A stretch of DNA of 64,000 nucleotides from Cladopsammia gracilis (taxonomy: Eukaryota; Cnidaria; Anthozoa; Scleractinia; Dendrophylliidae): NCBI GenBank assembly GCA_022457155.1, contig JAJGOT010000171.1, positions 248,001 through 312,000 on the forward strand, in the 5' to 3' direction. Of this stretch, positions 1 through 12,192 are shown one piece after another; position 1 is the first letter of the stretch; each line of letters opens with the position of its first letter. Both the position numbers and the translations under genes were made by a program. The notes under the pieces are model-generated. The model did not search any database. It saw only the letters and a list, made by a program, of their open reading frames with translations, and was not told the origin of the DNA.

Positions 1-454
1 CTGAATCAACTCCGTGGCCCATTCAGGGGCAAGTTTGACTATATCGGTCTCCTATGTCCAACCTTTGTCCACAACAAGACCTACGATGGTTTCGTGGACA
101 AGGAAGCCACGCATTTTCGTGATAGACCACCAGCAGCATGAGATTGAATGGTGGCTAACTTTAGCAAGTTTCCACTTCTCCGGGACGAACACGCTATTTG
201 TTCTCGATGACTGTGCCGCTTCGAAAGCCGTGAAAGGGCGCACGGGTCAACTGGTACAACTCGGATTCAGCGCCCGCCACAGAGGCATCTCCGTCTGAGT
301 GTTAACCCAACAGATAACCAGCATTGCGAAACCCTTTAGGGAAAACGTGACAGCGATTGTGCTTTGTTACACCCCATCAGGCAAAACAACAAAGGCTATC
401 TTCGAAGACTACGCCGGCGAATTATATAGAAAATATTGGGTCTGGAGCGGGTAA
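1..454 (+). pseudogene. Packaging ATPase remnant of a Polinton/adintovirus-type element
   Basis: The left edge encodes the middle and C-terminal part of an FtsK/A32-type DNA-packaging ATPase, the motor that fills capsids in Polinton-class elements. Visible blocks are DYIGLLCPTF..NKTYDGF near the start, a Walker B-like TLFVLDDCAASK at about 190-230, then KGRTGQLVQLGFSARHRGIS and VLTQQITSIAKPFRENV (known conserved blocks of this ATPase family). It is broken twice. The frame shifts near position 110, and a TGA at 296-298 sits where the family has the Trp of SVWVLTQQ. The N-terminus with Walker A lies outside the window. It is a different subfamily from the ATPase at 20.15 kb, so it belongs to another element. 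The family call is from motif recall, not a search. Confidence 0.75.
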
Positions 455-493
455 ACAGGACACCACTCCTGGCGGTCATTATTCACAACACTC

Positions 494-645
494 ATAATGA
501 TATGCAAAGTTGCAATATGTAATAATAATGCAGTTTTCTCGACTACGTGAGCATTCCTCGCACTGATTACGTAAGAGCTCTACAATAAATACTAAGACAA
601 TTCGTTCACTCCACTCACACTCAGTTTTTTCCAGCGGAGCACGGA
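494..645 (+). repeat. Dispersed repeat, copy 1 (about 150 bp)
   Basis: Nearly identical to 12193-12348 in direct orientation. Just beyond it, 664-683 matches the reverse complement of 12368-12387 with one mismatch, so the two copies differ by a local inversion. Family not recognised. The rest of 455-884 holds no gene that I can support. Confidence 0.8.
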
Positions 646-884
646 GGTCACTAAAGTTTTTATGGCGGTACAACCCACGCGATGGCAGATATCCACCCTT
701 GGTTCAAGTGGACCAACAAGAAAGTGAGGTGATTGTTTGATCGCATTGTGTTTCGCTTTCCAGTCATGCTTTTGGTCTCGTTGTCTCTCATAGATTCCTT
801 TAAACTGCCAAGGACTGAGTGGAAGTGAATTGTTACAGGACTGGAAAATCACTAGATTGCTGAAAACCGCACACGTAACCTGAA

Positions 885-1530
885 ATTGAGATCATGCTTT
901 GTTCGTAAAATGATCCCTTGGACTTGAGAATCGAAGGATGATTACGAACGGGAAAAGCATGGGCGCCTTTAGGCGCGGTAAAACGTCCAGTTGTTTGAAC
1001 TGGCGGCAGAGCGAAATATTGCTGGAATGCTTTGTTCGTAAAATGATTACGAACGGGATTTCTTCGATGGGAATGGAGAATTCATCACGGACGGGGAAAA
1101 AGAATGGGCGCCTGTAGGCCTAGTAAAAAGTCCTAGTTATTTGAACTGGCGGCAGCGCCAAATAAGGCTGGAATGCTTTGCTAGTAAAATTTTTTTTCTT
1201 CAATGAGAATCGAGGGTCGATACCGATCGGGGAAAAAGCATGGGCACCGATAGGCGCGGTAAAATGTCTAGTTGTTTGAACTGGCGGCAGAGCAAAATAT
1301 CGCTGGAAGGCTTTGTTCGTAAAATGACTTTTTCGATGGGAATTGAAATTCATTACGGACGGAAAAAAACCTTGGGTGCCCGTAGGCGTGTTAAAAAGTC
1401 TAGTTGTTTGAACTGGGGGCAGAGTGAAATAACGCTGGAAGGCTTTGTTCTTAAAATGATTTCTTCGATGAGAATCGAGAGTTGATTACGAACGGGAAAA
1501 ACTATGGGCGCCTGTAGACACGGTAAACGT
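885..1530 (+). repeat. Satellite array, about 133-bp monomer, left half
   Basis: At least four degenerate tandem monomers, marked by recurring GTTTGAACTGGCGGCAG at about 993, 1138, 1275 and 1408, each with downstream GGAA(G/T)GCTTTGTTCGTAAAATGA and a GGGCGCC(T)GTAGGCG block. The array resumes at 6735 after a LINE insertion. Open frames across it are translations of the repeat. Confidence 0.9.
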
Positions 1531-1631
1531 AAACGTAAATAATAGCTTTATTTGCATGACTATATTGAGTTACAGTATTGCAAAAGCATACTTTTAACAA
1601 TAACAAAAGACAGTAAAAGAATATTAAATAA

Positions 1632-4600
1632 TTACAAAACTTCATTTTGATTTGACAATATTAAGCTATCACGTAATTCAAAGCATGCAGATATCATTTT
1701 CATTAAAAGTAAATTAACAAAATAATTGGAAGAGTTCATCAATTCTTTGATACTTTCTGTTGAGAATGTATTTTGAATATTCGGCAAGTGTTGGTAGATT
1801 TGATTAAAGTATTTATCTCTTAAAGTTGAATACCTTGGGCATTGAAAGAGAAAATGAATTTCGTTTTCGATATTATTTGATTCGCATAAAGGGCATAATC
1901 TATTTTCTCTAGGGATTTGATTATATCGACCAAGCTCGATCATGAGTTTTGGATTACCTGTCCTAAATTTGACTAGAGTTTTCCTTTCATTTGATTTCCT
2001 TGTGTGATCTAGATAATGGGAGATTATGTATTGATCCTTAAAACTATTGTAAAATTCCAATTTCCTTGAGTTCTGTAAAGCATTTTTCCAGTAGGAAATA
2101 TACTTTTGCTTCATAAGATTGACATAATGCATGATCTTATTTTCATCCAGTGTGTCAAGATTAAAATTTTGTAGATCATAGTATTCAACCATGTTTAATA
2201 AATTAGAGTAAAAATTAGTTTTTTAATTGAATGGAGATCTAATGATATTAAGAAAATTTGTTTCATTATAGAGTCGTCATTTTTGCTTTTAAGATATAGA
2301 ATATAATTAAGAATTTTCTGATTTATGGTAAGAATGAGAGGGAATCGACCTAGTTCCGCTCTACATTTATTCGAGGACTAATTATTTATTTCTAAATAGC
2401 GTTTGCAGAATTGTAATTGAACTTTTTCTATTGAGGATCTATCCCAAGTCTTAAAGTCTTGTTTGGTATATAAGCCCCAAGCTTCACTATTATAAGTGAG
2501 GATTGGAGAAATCATTGTGTCAAAGATGTTTGATGCAAGATTTGGTTTTAATCTACTAAAATCTGTGTGTCTTCTAATACTGTAAAGAGCATGCATGGCC
2601 TTTTCTTTCAAGTGATCAGTTGCCAATGTGAAATTTCCTGTTGATGATATTCGGGTTCCTAAATAGGTATAATTCTGAGCAGTTTCAATAGTTTCATTAT
2701 TTAGATAAAAGGTACAATTATTGGACTTTCTTGCGCGTTTTTGGAATATCATAGCCTTTGTTTTCTTTAAATTAATGCTTAACATCCAAGAATTGCAATA
2801 TGAAGACAATACCTGCAAACAATTTTGCAATCCTGTTTTGGATCTCGACAAAATAATTAAATCATCAGCATATAAGAGAGAATTGATTTTTGTACCATTC
2901 GGTAAAATGAATGGATCAGATAAAGTGTTTTCAAACGAATAAGGTAAATTGTTTAGATATAGGTTAAAAAGTAACGGACTTAAAATGCACCCTTGTCGTA
3001 CACCTCTCGAGTATTGAAAGGGTCGCGTTTTACTGTGATCAATTTTCAGAGAGCAGTTAGAATTTGAGTATAAGCTTTTAATGAGATCGTAGAAATGTCC
3101 TCCTACATTGATTTTAAGTAATTTATATAAGAGACCTTCATGCCAAACTGAGTCGAACGCTTTCTTGAAATCGACAAAACAAGCATAAACTTTTTCTCCG
3201 AGATAGTGAACATATTTATCTATTAATGTTCTTAGTGTTAGGACATGGTCTGCGGTGCGATTTTTTGGTAGAAAACCAATTTGAGATGGGTGCAATATGT
3301 TTTGAGTTGTAACATGTTCAAGAAGTCTTTGATTCAAGATAGCGCAGAAAAGTTTTCCCAAACAACTTGAAACGCAAATTCCTCTGTAATTGGTTGGATC
3401 ACTTTTGTCACCTGATTTATATATTGGTGTTATAAGGACATTACACCAGTTTTTAGGCATTATACCTGAATTTAGAATTGTATTAAAAAGTTTGATATAT
3501 ACAGGCATCATACTTCCAATACTAGCTTTAATCATTTCGTTTCTTATTCTGTCAGAGAACGCTGATTTGTTATTTTTTAATTTTTTCACGGCAGCGCGTA
3601 TTTCATGTTCAGTGATCAAATAGTCTAGAAAGTTACATTGTTCTTTTTCTTGTTCCAAAAGTCGGAGTTCATTTATGATTTCATGTTGAATTGGATTAAT
3701 AGGTTTATTTGAGTGGAGAGATTGGAAGTGGTTAAGCCAGCTCTCTTCTGAGATTGTTGGGTTTTCTTTCTCTTTCATGGTATCATCCGTTGATTTTAAG
3801 CAATTCCAAAAGTTAGATTTGTCAGGATTATTTGTTGCTTCCTCTAATTGTGAAATCTTTTTTGCATGGTAATCTTTTCGTTTATTATCAAGCAGGTTTT
3901 TGTATTCTTTTAAGACGTCATGATATCTCTCACGTAAACTGATATTTAAAGGATCTCTATGTTTTTGATTTGATAATTTTCTGAGTTCATGTCTTTTAAA
4001 TCTGCATTCTTTATCAAACCATTTTTTGTTTGATGTTGGTTTGACACGTTTTCGTTTCTTTATTCTTCTAACTTTTAAACACGCTATTGATGTTGTGATC
4101 AGAATGTTTTCCACTTTATCCAAGGAATAGTTGACATCTTCATTTTGGATCTCTTCGTTTATATAATCGTTAATTATCTGTTGAATCTGTTCTGAGCGTA
4201 AGGTGTTTTTAAATTTAAGACCAGAATCATTTTCCCAGGAAAACTGTGCCGGTAATCTTGTAAGAGACTGAGAGTTAGTTTCGTTTGATGCTTGTAATTC
4301 AAAAGTATTTGATTGATGGTTAATATATAACCATGTCACTATTGGACTATGATCAGATAAAGGTGATGGCTGTTTCACTATAAAATTTTCAATATTTAAA
4401 AATATGTCTTGATCGCATATTGTATAATCGATTACACTTACGCCATTTCTACCGTGAAAAGTAGGCCCTCCGAGAGAGTCCCCGTTTACTCTGCCATTTA
4501 GTATTCTAAGGTCACAACTTTTGCAAATTTCAAGTAGTCTTTTGCCATGATTATTTAATTCATTATCATAACTATTTCTCTGAGTGTAATTAGAAGATTC

Positions 4601-5172
4601 TGCTGATTGATCGTTCGTTATGATCTTGTTTCCCTCTTGAGAAACAGAATCTGAATATTTTCCAGTTCTCGAATTAAAGTCCCCCATAAAGGTTACCGAT
4701 CCTTGGCAAGAAAAAAACAATATGTCTTGTTCTAATTGTTCAAATATTTCTTCATCAAAGTATTTTGAGTTCGTTGGAGGTATGTAAACTCCACAAGTGT
4801 AAATGTCTCTTTTTGTTTTGATATATTTTTTGTCAATTTTAAACCGCAAGAAATTTGGAGATGTTTTAACAATTTGTAGCCAATCATGAAATTTATTTTT
4901 ATATAAAAGACATATTCCTCCAGAGTCACGGCCACCACTTTTCGATTTAGTGGAGCATTGGACAACTGATCTAAAGCCTGATACTTGGATATCACAGCAG
5001 TCCCAAATCTCGGTAAGAATCACAAAATCAAAATCATTGATGATATTTAGAAAATCATTGTTTTGTAATTTGTTTCCAAAATGTTTGGACGATATTCCAT
5101 TAACATTCCAAGCGCAGAAAGATAACCGACTTGAAATAATTGAAGATCTTGTTAAACCTATAATAAAATTTT
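1632..5172 (-). pseudogene. LINE ORF2: endonuclease-reverse transcriptase, broken
   Basis: The protein nicks target DNA and reverse-transcribes the element RNA. From the N-terminus: an EEP endonuclease with AWNVNG at about 5075-5105, GDFNSRTG and LSDHSPIVTW; then RT with CFVDFKKAFDSVWH, GVRQGCILSPLLFN and the catalytic LLYADDL; then thumb. The open frame reaches back to a stop near 5172 and has no ATG before the essential AWNVNG, so translation may start by reinitiation or the start is lost. Near 2378 a TAG follows the RT domain, and a further frame change before 2192 separates the C-terminal part, which has the Cys/His motif CPLCESNNIENEIHFLFQCP typical of these LINEs. Breaks mean no full-length product. 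Confidence 0.88.
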
Positions 5173-5225
5173 AGTTATGCTGACTATTAATGTATTATGC
5201 TGGTACAAAGTTTAATTTTCATTCA

Positions 5226-6725
5226 TTAGATGAATGACTTTATAAATCTTAAAAAGGATATTAACTCCTTTGGGATTTGTACATCTGTGCTAGCGTTAGT
5301 GCTCGTTTGGTGATGTGTTCTTTCTCTTTCCCCTTTTGTCAAGATTGATTGTTCAGTTTCTGTTTGCGATCCAGGTATTTGTTGATAAACTTGATGTCTT
5401 GTCAGTGGTGTCTGGTGATGCATTTTATGTCCAGTTTGTGTCATTTGTTGCTGTAGTTGATGCTCATTTATTGGCATTGACTGAGGGGGCGGCTGAGAGC
5501 AATATGGTAATTGGTAAGTTTGAGGTGTGTTATTCTTGACTGCATTACTGTAAGAAGTACTGTATCTCTGCACTTCAGGCGTTGTAAACTGATTAGGATG
5601 CGGTGGTAATCTTCTTGTTGGTATATGGGGGTGTCGCGTGCTTCTTGATCGGCCGTGAATAGCATCCTTCAGGTTTTTCGCGAATAGACCTATGTGACGT
5701 TTCATGATGTGTTTGTTGTCATGAAGAATATCAATTTCAGCCATGAATAGATTGTCGTGTTTGATCAAATGGACATTGGGTAATCTTGAGCAACCAGCAA
5801 TTATTCGATCGTTAATGTTGGTAATTGTTGATGCTGGGATGTCGTTGCGGGGAAGAAGTGTTGAGAAAATTATCTTACTTGATGGGAATTTCGTCGAGGC
5901 TTCAGTAATCAATGTGGAGACATCGTAAATAAATTCATCAGGTGACCTGGCTGTCTCAAGGTCGTTTGTTCCAGTGTGAAATATAATTAATTGGGGTGCC
6001 GCGCGAATCTCAGTTTGCAAGTAGGCTCGGGCAATCCTGATCAATGGAGCTCTGATTATCTTGGTTTCTTGATTGGATGTAAATAATTTCTTTCATTTAA
6101 GAATTTTCCATTTGAATCACAGAGGAAGATGACTTCATTCGCGTGCATGTCGGTTTTGAGGTGATTGTTTTTGTTGATTGTTATTAGGCATATTGGTATC
6201 CGGGGGCGTCTTCTTCTGCTCGTGTTTCTCGTCGATGATTCTATTATCCTTATCAAGTGGTGTTGTGGGCGATTCTTGTAAAGGAGAGAAGGAGTTATAA
6301 GTTGGTAAATTCACAAGCAGTAACTCCTGTTCTCCCGATTGTTTACATGTCGGTTTAGAAATGTTTTCATTTTCATCAGGCGTTTCCGTTATGAGAACTT
6401 CTTGTGTAACGGGGGGTGGCTTCTCACATGTCACGGCCGTTTCCGTTGGTTTATGTGTTTCCAAAATCTGCCATAAAGCTTTGTTTTGATCTTTTAAGAA
6501 AGCAACTTCTGCTACGAGTTGATTCTGTTTTTCTTTTCCATCGGTTTTTTCCTCAAATAATTTCATGTATTTCTTTTGTAATGCGTGATTTTCTTCTTGT
6601 AATTTCTTGATAATTGTAGACTGGTGTTGTAACTCATCATTGAGCATTTTGACATTTTTTGACAGGTCGTCAGAAAGGTCATTGATGGTCGCCCTTTGCA
6701 CTTTCAAAAGATTGTCCTGTTGCAC
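5226..6725 (-). pseudogene. LINE ORF1: coiled coil plus SGNH esterase, broken
   Basis: An ORF1 of the CR1 type, thought to bind element RNA. The N-terminal part (about 6725-6450) is a heptad-rich coiled coil (NDELQHQSTIIKKLQEEN region). An SGNH-hydrolase (esterase) fold follows, with block I FLCDSNGKF at about 6100 and block III HTGTND at about 5960. The C-terminus is Gln/His/Pro-rich. Two frame changes, near 6140 and near 6065, divide coiled coil, block I and block III into three frames. The 5' end coincides with the element edge, so the true start is missing. It lies directly upstream of ORF2 in the same orientation. Confidence 0.78.
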
Positions 6726-6734
6726 AAAAACAAA

Positions 6735-7262
6735 AAACGTCTAGTTGTTTGAACTGATGGCAGAGCGAAATAACGCTGGAAGGCTTTCTTGGTAAAATGA
6801 TTTTTTCGATAAGAATCGAGAATTCATTACGGACGGGAAAAAAGCATGGGCGCCTGTAGGCGTGATTAAAAGTCTAGTTGTCTGAAATGGCTGAAGAGCG
6901 AAATATCGCTGGAAGGCTTTGTTTCTAAAATGGTTGTTTCAATGACAATCGAGAGTTGATTACGGACAGGAAAAGCATGGGCACATGTAGGCGCAGTAAA
7001 TGTCCTGTTGTTTGAACTGGCGGCAGTCCGAAATATCGATGGAATGTTTTCTTTGTAAAATGATGGGCACATGTAGGCGCAGTAAATGTCCTGTTGTTTG
7101 AACTGGCGGCAGTCCGAAATATCGATGGAATGTTTTCTTTGTAAAATGATTTCTTAGATGCAAATCGAGCGTTGCATGTGCCCTGCTAGCGCGGTAAAAC
7201 GTCCAACGCCTAGTCATCTCAACTACCGGCAAAGCGGGAAAATGCTGGAATGCATTGTTCGT
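6735..7262 (+). repeat. Satellite array, right half, with 86-bp recent duplication
   Basis: Continuation of the array at 885-1530 (core motif at about 6748, 6878, 7011, 7095, 7218). A stretch of about 86 bp beginning GGGCACATGTAGGCGCAG occurs twice in exact tandem (about 6977-7062 and 7063-7148), a recent unequal duplication. Confidence 0.88.
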
Positions 7263-9149
7263 AAAATAACTTATTCATGCAGAGAAAGGCCATGGCGACG
7301 TAATAAATAAGTAATCAGAGGGGTTCGTAGTTAAGTGAAATCACTACAAGGTGAAACTTTCTATTACAGTGCAGTGCTGCCTGCTATAATTTCGCAAACA
7401 AAAAAGTGTCTGTTTTCCTATGAAACAGTGTGAATGATCAACTTACATGAATAGCGATGACAGAAATATGGATTGCGAGCTGCATTTACTTGTAAACGAT
7501 GTCGACAACAGGACGTCTTTTTGAAGTATTCTAGCGTACACGACTCGTCCGTTCGCTGAGTTCGACAAGTACGAAGTATTTGAAATGCTTGAGACACTGC
7601 AAAACTTGGCCAGTGTAGTCAACATGAGAAGAGCAATTACTATCGACTGTTCCATCAAACAGCACGGAAAAACATTGACGTACCAAAGCCGCACTTCCTC
7701 AGCCTTCTAATGCGCCTGATTGATGACAACGATCATGGAAAAATTCTTGATGTACAAAGAAAGGTTGCCAAGGCTTACCGCCTGCAGGTCTCGCGCCAGC
7801 GCCACTGTCACCTCAATACCCTACAGGAGGGGGACTTTGCAGTACTCACGTGCTAACACTGGTGTTATGCGTGGGGCAGGCCTGGTCTCTTCAGAGCCAC
7901 ATGCCCTAATCGAGAATCGGTGACGGGAAAGCCAGGTACAAAAGATGCCAAAAGTAAGAGGGAATGATAAGTCAGTTAAACTGAGATCTTTATGATTCTA
8001 GCCTTGTGTATGACATAAATAGAAGTGTTATCATGGAACCTCTCCGAGCCTGTACTTAGCCTTGTATTACTGATAGTAACCCTAACAGTTTGAGGTGGTA
8101 AAACAAAACGGCGTAGAATATGCTTCGCCTCGGCTGTTTACTTATTACAACTGTTGAAATTGATAAGATTTTGTCGTCTTTGAATAAGTCGCATTGTCAT
8201 AACGGTTTTGAATGAGGGTTATCTAAATCAACCCCTCTCGCCAATATGCTGAGTCAAAGCTGTTATTTCATTTAGGGTTTAGTTTTTTTTCCCCGTTACT
8301 CCACTATTAGTAATTCCATTGGGACTCTGGATGACCTTGTTGTTTTGTTTTGACCTGTTAAAGAAAATACCAAGGATCTGAGAGAAAAGTAACGCATTTG
8401 ACTGCTGGATCGAACTTCTGTAAATTGCGCCGGAACACATTGCCACCATGGGTCGATTATTATGGAAACCCCGCTAAGGTCGCCAATGAGATAACAGCAC
8501 GTAATCTCAGCGGAACGGCTGAACTCGTAGGAAAGGGGCAAGCCTGTGGTACCTTAAGATATTTGGTCTTCTGTGATCCAAACAACTTCAAAGCGGAAGA
8601 ACTTCACAGGCTTTTTTCAATATTGGGAAGAAACAAGAATTGTACCATATTTCTGGCACTTTTTCCGCATATATTAACCGGATCAAGTGTGGTGCAATAT
8701 CCGTAATTAAAAGGGTGGGTGTGGCGGACCTACCCCATATTGCCTTAACATTGACTGTCGAGCCCACAAACCCAAGACTATGCCACGACGCACGCTATTT
8801 AAGTTTATGGATGTGTGATATGCCCCGTTCTCTGGATTCCGCCGCAGCCTTCCCCGCTATGTACAGAAAGGTACTTATTAGATGGTATTAGATGATAAGT
8901 CCGGCTACGGCTGTATTTTGCTCACGGACGAAAGTCGCACCTTCTTTGGAATTTAGTGGGGAGGATGGTACTTCATGTATAACACCCTCTTTGGATGGAA
9001 AATCAGATAACGGAGAAACACATATTCCAAGTAATTGTTCGTTCTTCCATTGACAACGATGAACGATGAAGACCGAGACCTCTCTCTCGACGCCATTGAT
9101 TATGTTCTGTGAGTCCGGAAGTGGCTGAAGAGGCCAATCCGGGCACGAA
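7263..9149. other. No gene recognised
   Basis: A stretch of about 1.9 kb between satellite and retroelement. Short open frames exist (for example plus 7524-7710 and 8398-8706), but I recognise no family, splice structure or catalytic motif. It may include further decayed 3' sequence of the DIRS-like element next to it; no tyrosine recombinase motif was seen. Confidence 0.5.
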
Positions 9150-9179
9150 AGCGTCTGCCACATAATTTTAACAAATAAA

Positions 9180-10404
9180 CCATGAGACATTGCATCAACC
9201 TCTCTAATTCTGTCTCTTTGTGCAGGAGGCTTTGGTTTGCCAGGTCCATAGTAAATCGAGGATCTCGTCTAGTCGTGTCTGTGAAATGCGAGCCTCTTAA
9301 GATACGCTATCGAGCTCGATCCCCAGCAGTTCTAGAGTTGTACATGGAACAATAGTCTTTGCAGGATTTGAATTTAAACCTAGATCTACACAAGTATTGA
9401 GCATGATGTCCAAGTTCGTTTGGCATTGGGGGTCTCGGTCAGGGGGGCCACAGATCCAGAAATCATCCAAATAGTTCCACACGAGGCTGGCCCCCCGGTC
9501 GCGCGTTGTGAACGATACAATATCGATGCACTTGAGGAAGAGTGCGGGAGAGCTGCGTAATCCAAAGGGTAAAAAGGCGTCGACAAAGTAAGCGGTGGTG
9601 AGTGTGACGTAAATATTGACTTCCCATGTAGATCCAAGAAGCTCCCAGTCTTCGCGACGCACTAAAATGTGGCGGAAGGCATCCGATAAGTTGGGTTTGC
9701 TCAATAAGGCCGCCTGTCCGTGGAGTCTAAGTTGCGAAATTGCGTGGTCAATTGTGTCATAGGTACAAAAGAGGAGGTCCTTAGCAATACCATCGTTAAT
9801 GGAGTGACCGACGGGCCACGATAAATCGTTAATTATGCGCCATTTCGTAGGCATCGAGCGTTTTTTACGAGTAGCGCCCATCGGCGATCCGACAAAGTTT
9901 GCAAAAGGGGGGTGTAAGAAAAGGACCGATCTTACGACTAAGCGAAAGTTCACGTTCCAATTCTCTCGCCACCGCTTCAGTGTTGGTAGTTGCTGACAAA
10001 TGATTGTTATGTATCTGACTAAAACGATTTCCGGGAAAAGCGATGTTTACTCCGGTATGAATGTCTTGCAATAAAACGTTTGCAAATGTTCTATCTGGGA
10101 GACGTGATAAGGTATCCGTCCATGAATCAAGATCAAAAGATGAATTAATGTCTCGTGGCGAATTTACAATCGGCCTTAGCGTGGTCCCCCCAGCAAGCTT
10201 TGCAAACATGGGCTCGTTTGCATTCAGCTCCTTGCTGGCAGGAGTTTCTTTAGAATAAGTTACAACATTCTGTTCCGTTGCTGGCGAACCACTTTTCATA
10301 TTTTCAGTAGTAGGGTTGCTAGCTTGTCGAGTCTTTGCACGTGCGCGGCCAGTTTTCTTCGTGCCTGTTTTTCTTCCAACGCGGATTTCGCACAAAGAGG
10401 ACAA
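9180..10404 (-). pseudogene. DIRS-type reverse transcriptase/RNase H, decayed
   Basis: Copies the element RNA into DNA. Reading from 10404 down: a basic linker, then RT entry NVLLQDIHTGVNIAFPGN, KWRIINDLSWPVGHSINDGI, PNLSDAFRHILV, LPFGLRSSPALF, the catalytic WNYLDDF at about 9470, and LELLGIELDSVS. A TAA at about 9298 then interrupts a frame that continues recognisably (EARISQTRLDEILDLLWTW), as in the connection to RNase H. Another frame change near 9900 splits the RT, and one near 9200 breaks the downstream part. The block order fits DIRS/Ngaro RTs rather than Gypsy; this is from family knowledge, not a search. Confidence 0.75.
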
Positions 10405-11130
10405 TCACGAACCAAATGATGGGTGATTTACAACGCTGGCAAACGTGGCCTTCTTTTCTGACCGCGGACGAGTCGAGTATGGTTGTGTAAAGAGTTTTAT
10501 TGATGGTGTCGAAGCGTGCAGATTTATTCAGGGTTACGTAAAGGCGAAATTGAACATCGTAAGAGTAAACCGCGCTCCACATGAATTTTTTGTCTGCCTT
10601 TTGTACCACATCTCGATACCGAGCAAGTCCCTTGTATCGTCCCGGATCGACGTCCACCAGGAGCGCTTTGTAGATGTTCCACGCCTCGAGCCACAAGTCC
10701 AATGATTCGATGGTCAAAATAGTGGTAGCTTTTCGATCTCCTGTTCCACAGTTAATGTCGCCACATGTGTTTTTCTCAGCTGTTTTTCTTTGCTTTGTGA
10801 CGGGGAAGCAAGTCGATGACATCAACATAAGCGTCGATTTAAACAGATTTAAGCACGGTGCCTGAGTTTGGAAGACTGGAGTCACTGTTGAGGCTAATTT
10901 GTTGTTGCTCGTCAGGCTGAATAGGGGAGTTGTTGTTGGTGCAATCGGACGTTTGTTGGGTTGGAGCAACGCCCCCAATTTTCGGCCTTGGCTTCTGTTA
11001 GTTTACTCACTGAGTCGCGCAGTGTGTCTCGTTCGAGCTGCAGGGCTCCAACTTGGTTCGACAAAGCTCGGATGGCTTGCAGCAAAGCATCATGTTTGTC
11101 GGCAGGAACAGGATCGGGTCATTGTTCCGT
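10319..11130 (-). pseudogene. Gag-like protein with zinc knuckle, frameshifted
   Basis: The likely nucleic-acid-binding structural protein of the same retroelement. An N-terminal helical, coiled-coil-prone stretch (ALLQAIRALSNQVGALQLER at about 11100-11030) is followed by a frame change near 10980. The central part reads LDLWLEAWNIYKALL. A CX2CX4HX4C zinc knuckle (CQRCKSP, then HHLVRDC) at about 10440-10395 is itself split by a one-base frame change near 10415. It sits immediately upstream of the RT frame, as gag does. Its 5' end is not defined. Confidence 0.65.
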
Positions 11131-11574
11131 TTTGTTTTTCATCTTCGTTGGTCTCGCAATCAGGATCTGGTTCTTCATCGGGTCCATCGCAGTGTTTTGC
11201 CCATGACGGCAACGTCGTGTTGCTCTTTCGGTGTTCCGCAACCCGGGCATTAATTCTTACGTTTTGCTTTGTTTTTAGAAGATATCTCGAAGAGAACAAG
11301 CAGCGAAAATCAAAAAGTCAACGATAACAGACGAAACGATCGAACTAGAACAGTGATTAAACGAATGTACAATGTGACGCCAAGCACGTGCTGGCTTCAA
11401 TAAACTATATTAACAATATTAACATCACTAAACCGTGAGACATTGTTTGAACCCGGCCTCTGATTCTGAGTGGTTAAGTTTTTGGAGTTTGGGAGAATGG
11501 GTGATTAAGATTGGAAGCTCCAAAAACTGAAAATGTCCATCGCTTGGGAAATGCAGGAAATTAAGTCGTGTCTT

Positions 11575-12192
11575 GTTTATTCCCTTAGATCGAACTCTTC
11601 ATTATTTTGGACCGTCCCAAGGGGCGTATGTTATCTACATTAGGAGCTCGTTCATTTTGTGCTGCTGCCCCCACACTGTGCAACAGCCTTCCAGCAAATA
11701 TTCGAACGACGACATCACTTAGCATTTTTAAGAAAAAACTTAAGACATATTTTTTTAATTTAGCCTACAATGAGTAATTTTTTGGGGGGTGGTTATTTGT
11801 GCATTTTTAGTATTAAATTAGTATTAATTAGGATTTAATTACTATTAGTATAAAACTCTTAAGATCGGTACATGCATGCGTTAGAGGTTCGCAAACGCCG
11901 TTTCGTAGCAAGATAGAGCAATCCTTAGACTGTAAAATAAATGTAGCTAGTGCGGATATTTGAAATACACGGTTGCTTTTATATATATGTTTTTATACTT
12001 AGGGCGTTTTATGGATACTGGTTTAGCCGTCATTATTATAATTCGATTGTATAATTTTAATATCATTTAATATCATTCTTTAATATCATGGAATTTGTAA
12101 TTTTATAGAATTTTGAATTTTAATTATCAATTATTTCTATTTTTATTTTTTGTAATTAAGATATTTTTTTAATTGTAAATAAAGTTGTTATT
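11575..12192 (+). pseudogene. LINE 3' end: ORF2 C-terminus plus 3' UTR
   Basis: The last residues of a LINE ORF2 are readable at about 11636-11777, ending TTTSLSIFKKKLKTYFFNLA then a stop. The GARSFCAAAPTLCNSLP block is the usual C-terminal signature of CR1/L2-type ORF2 proteins. A frame change near 11630 separates it from an upstream LRSNSSLF piece. An AT-rich 3' UTR follows, ending with AATAAAGTTGTTATTATA at about 12180. It is a separate insertion from the LINE at 1.5-6.7 kb. Confidence 0.72.

Larger units (their letters stand above)
1533..6733 (-). mobile_element. CR1-like non-LTR retrotransposon, 5' truncated, inserted in satellite
   Basis: A minus-strand LINE with ORF1 (coiled coil plus esterase) and ORF2 (endonuclease plus reverse transcriptase). 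Its 3' end at the left carries an AATAAAG-like signal and a short tandem tail (TTTACG repeats on the minus strand), as in CR1/L2-type LINEs. Both edges fall inside the same satellite monomer (GGTAAA on the left, AAACGTCTAGTTG on the right), so the insertion point is clear. The 5' end stops inside the ORF1 coiled coil, so the copy is 5' truncated. Several frameshifts and stops show it is inactive. Confidence 0.85.
9150..11300 (-). mobile_element. DIRS-like retroelement remnant
   Basis: Minus-strand gag-like and pol remnants in order, with the RT style of tyrosine-recombinase retrotransposons (SINDGI, LPFGLRSSPALF, YLDD). No LTRs, split repeats or recombinase could be identified, so the boundaries are those of the recognisable coding sequence. 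Confidence 0.7.

Noticed and set aside
885..1530. Regularly spaced repeats that might suggest a CRISPR array
   Set aside because: Monomers of about 133 bp are contiguous, degenerate and lack unique spacers, in a eukaryotic setting. This is satellite DNA.
7443..7710. Open frames on both strands (minus 7443-7694, plus 7524-7710) as a gene
   Set aside because: No family recognised, a stop inside the better plus frame, and no support from neighbours.
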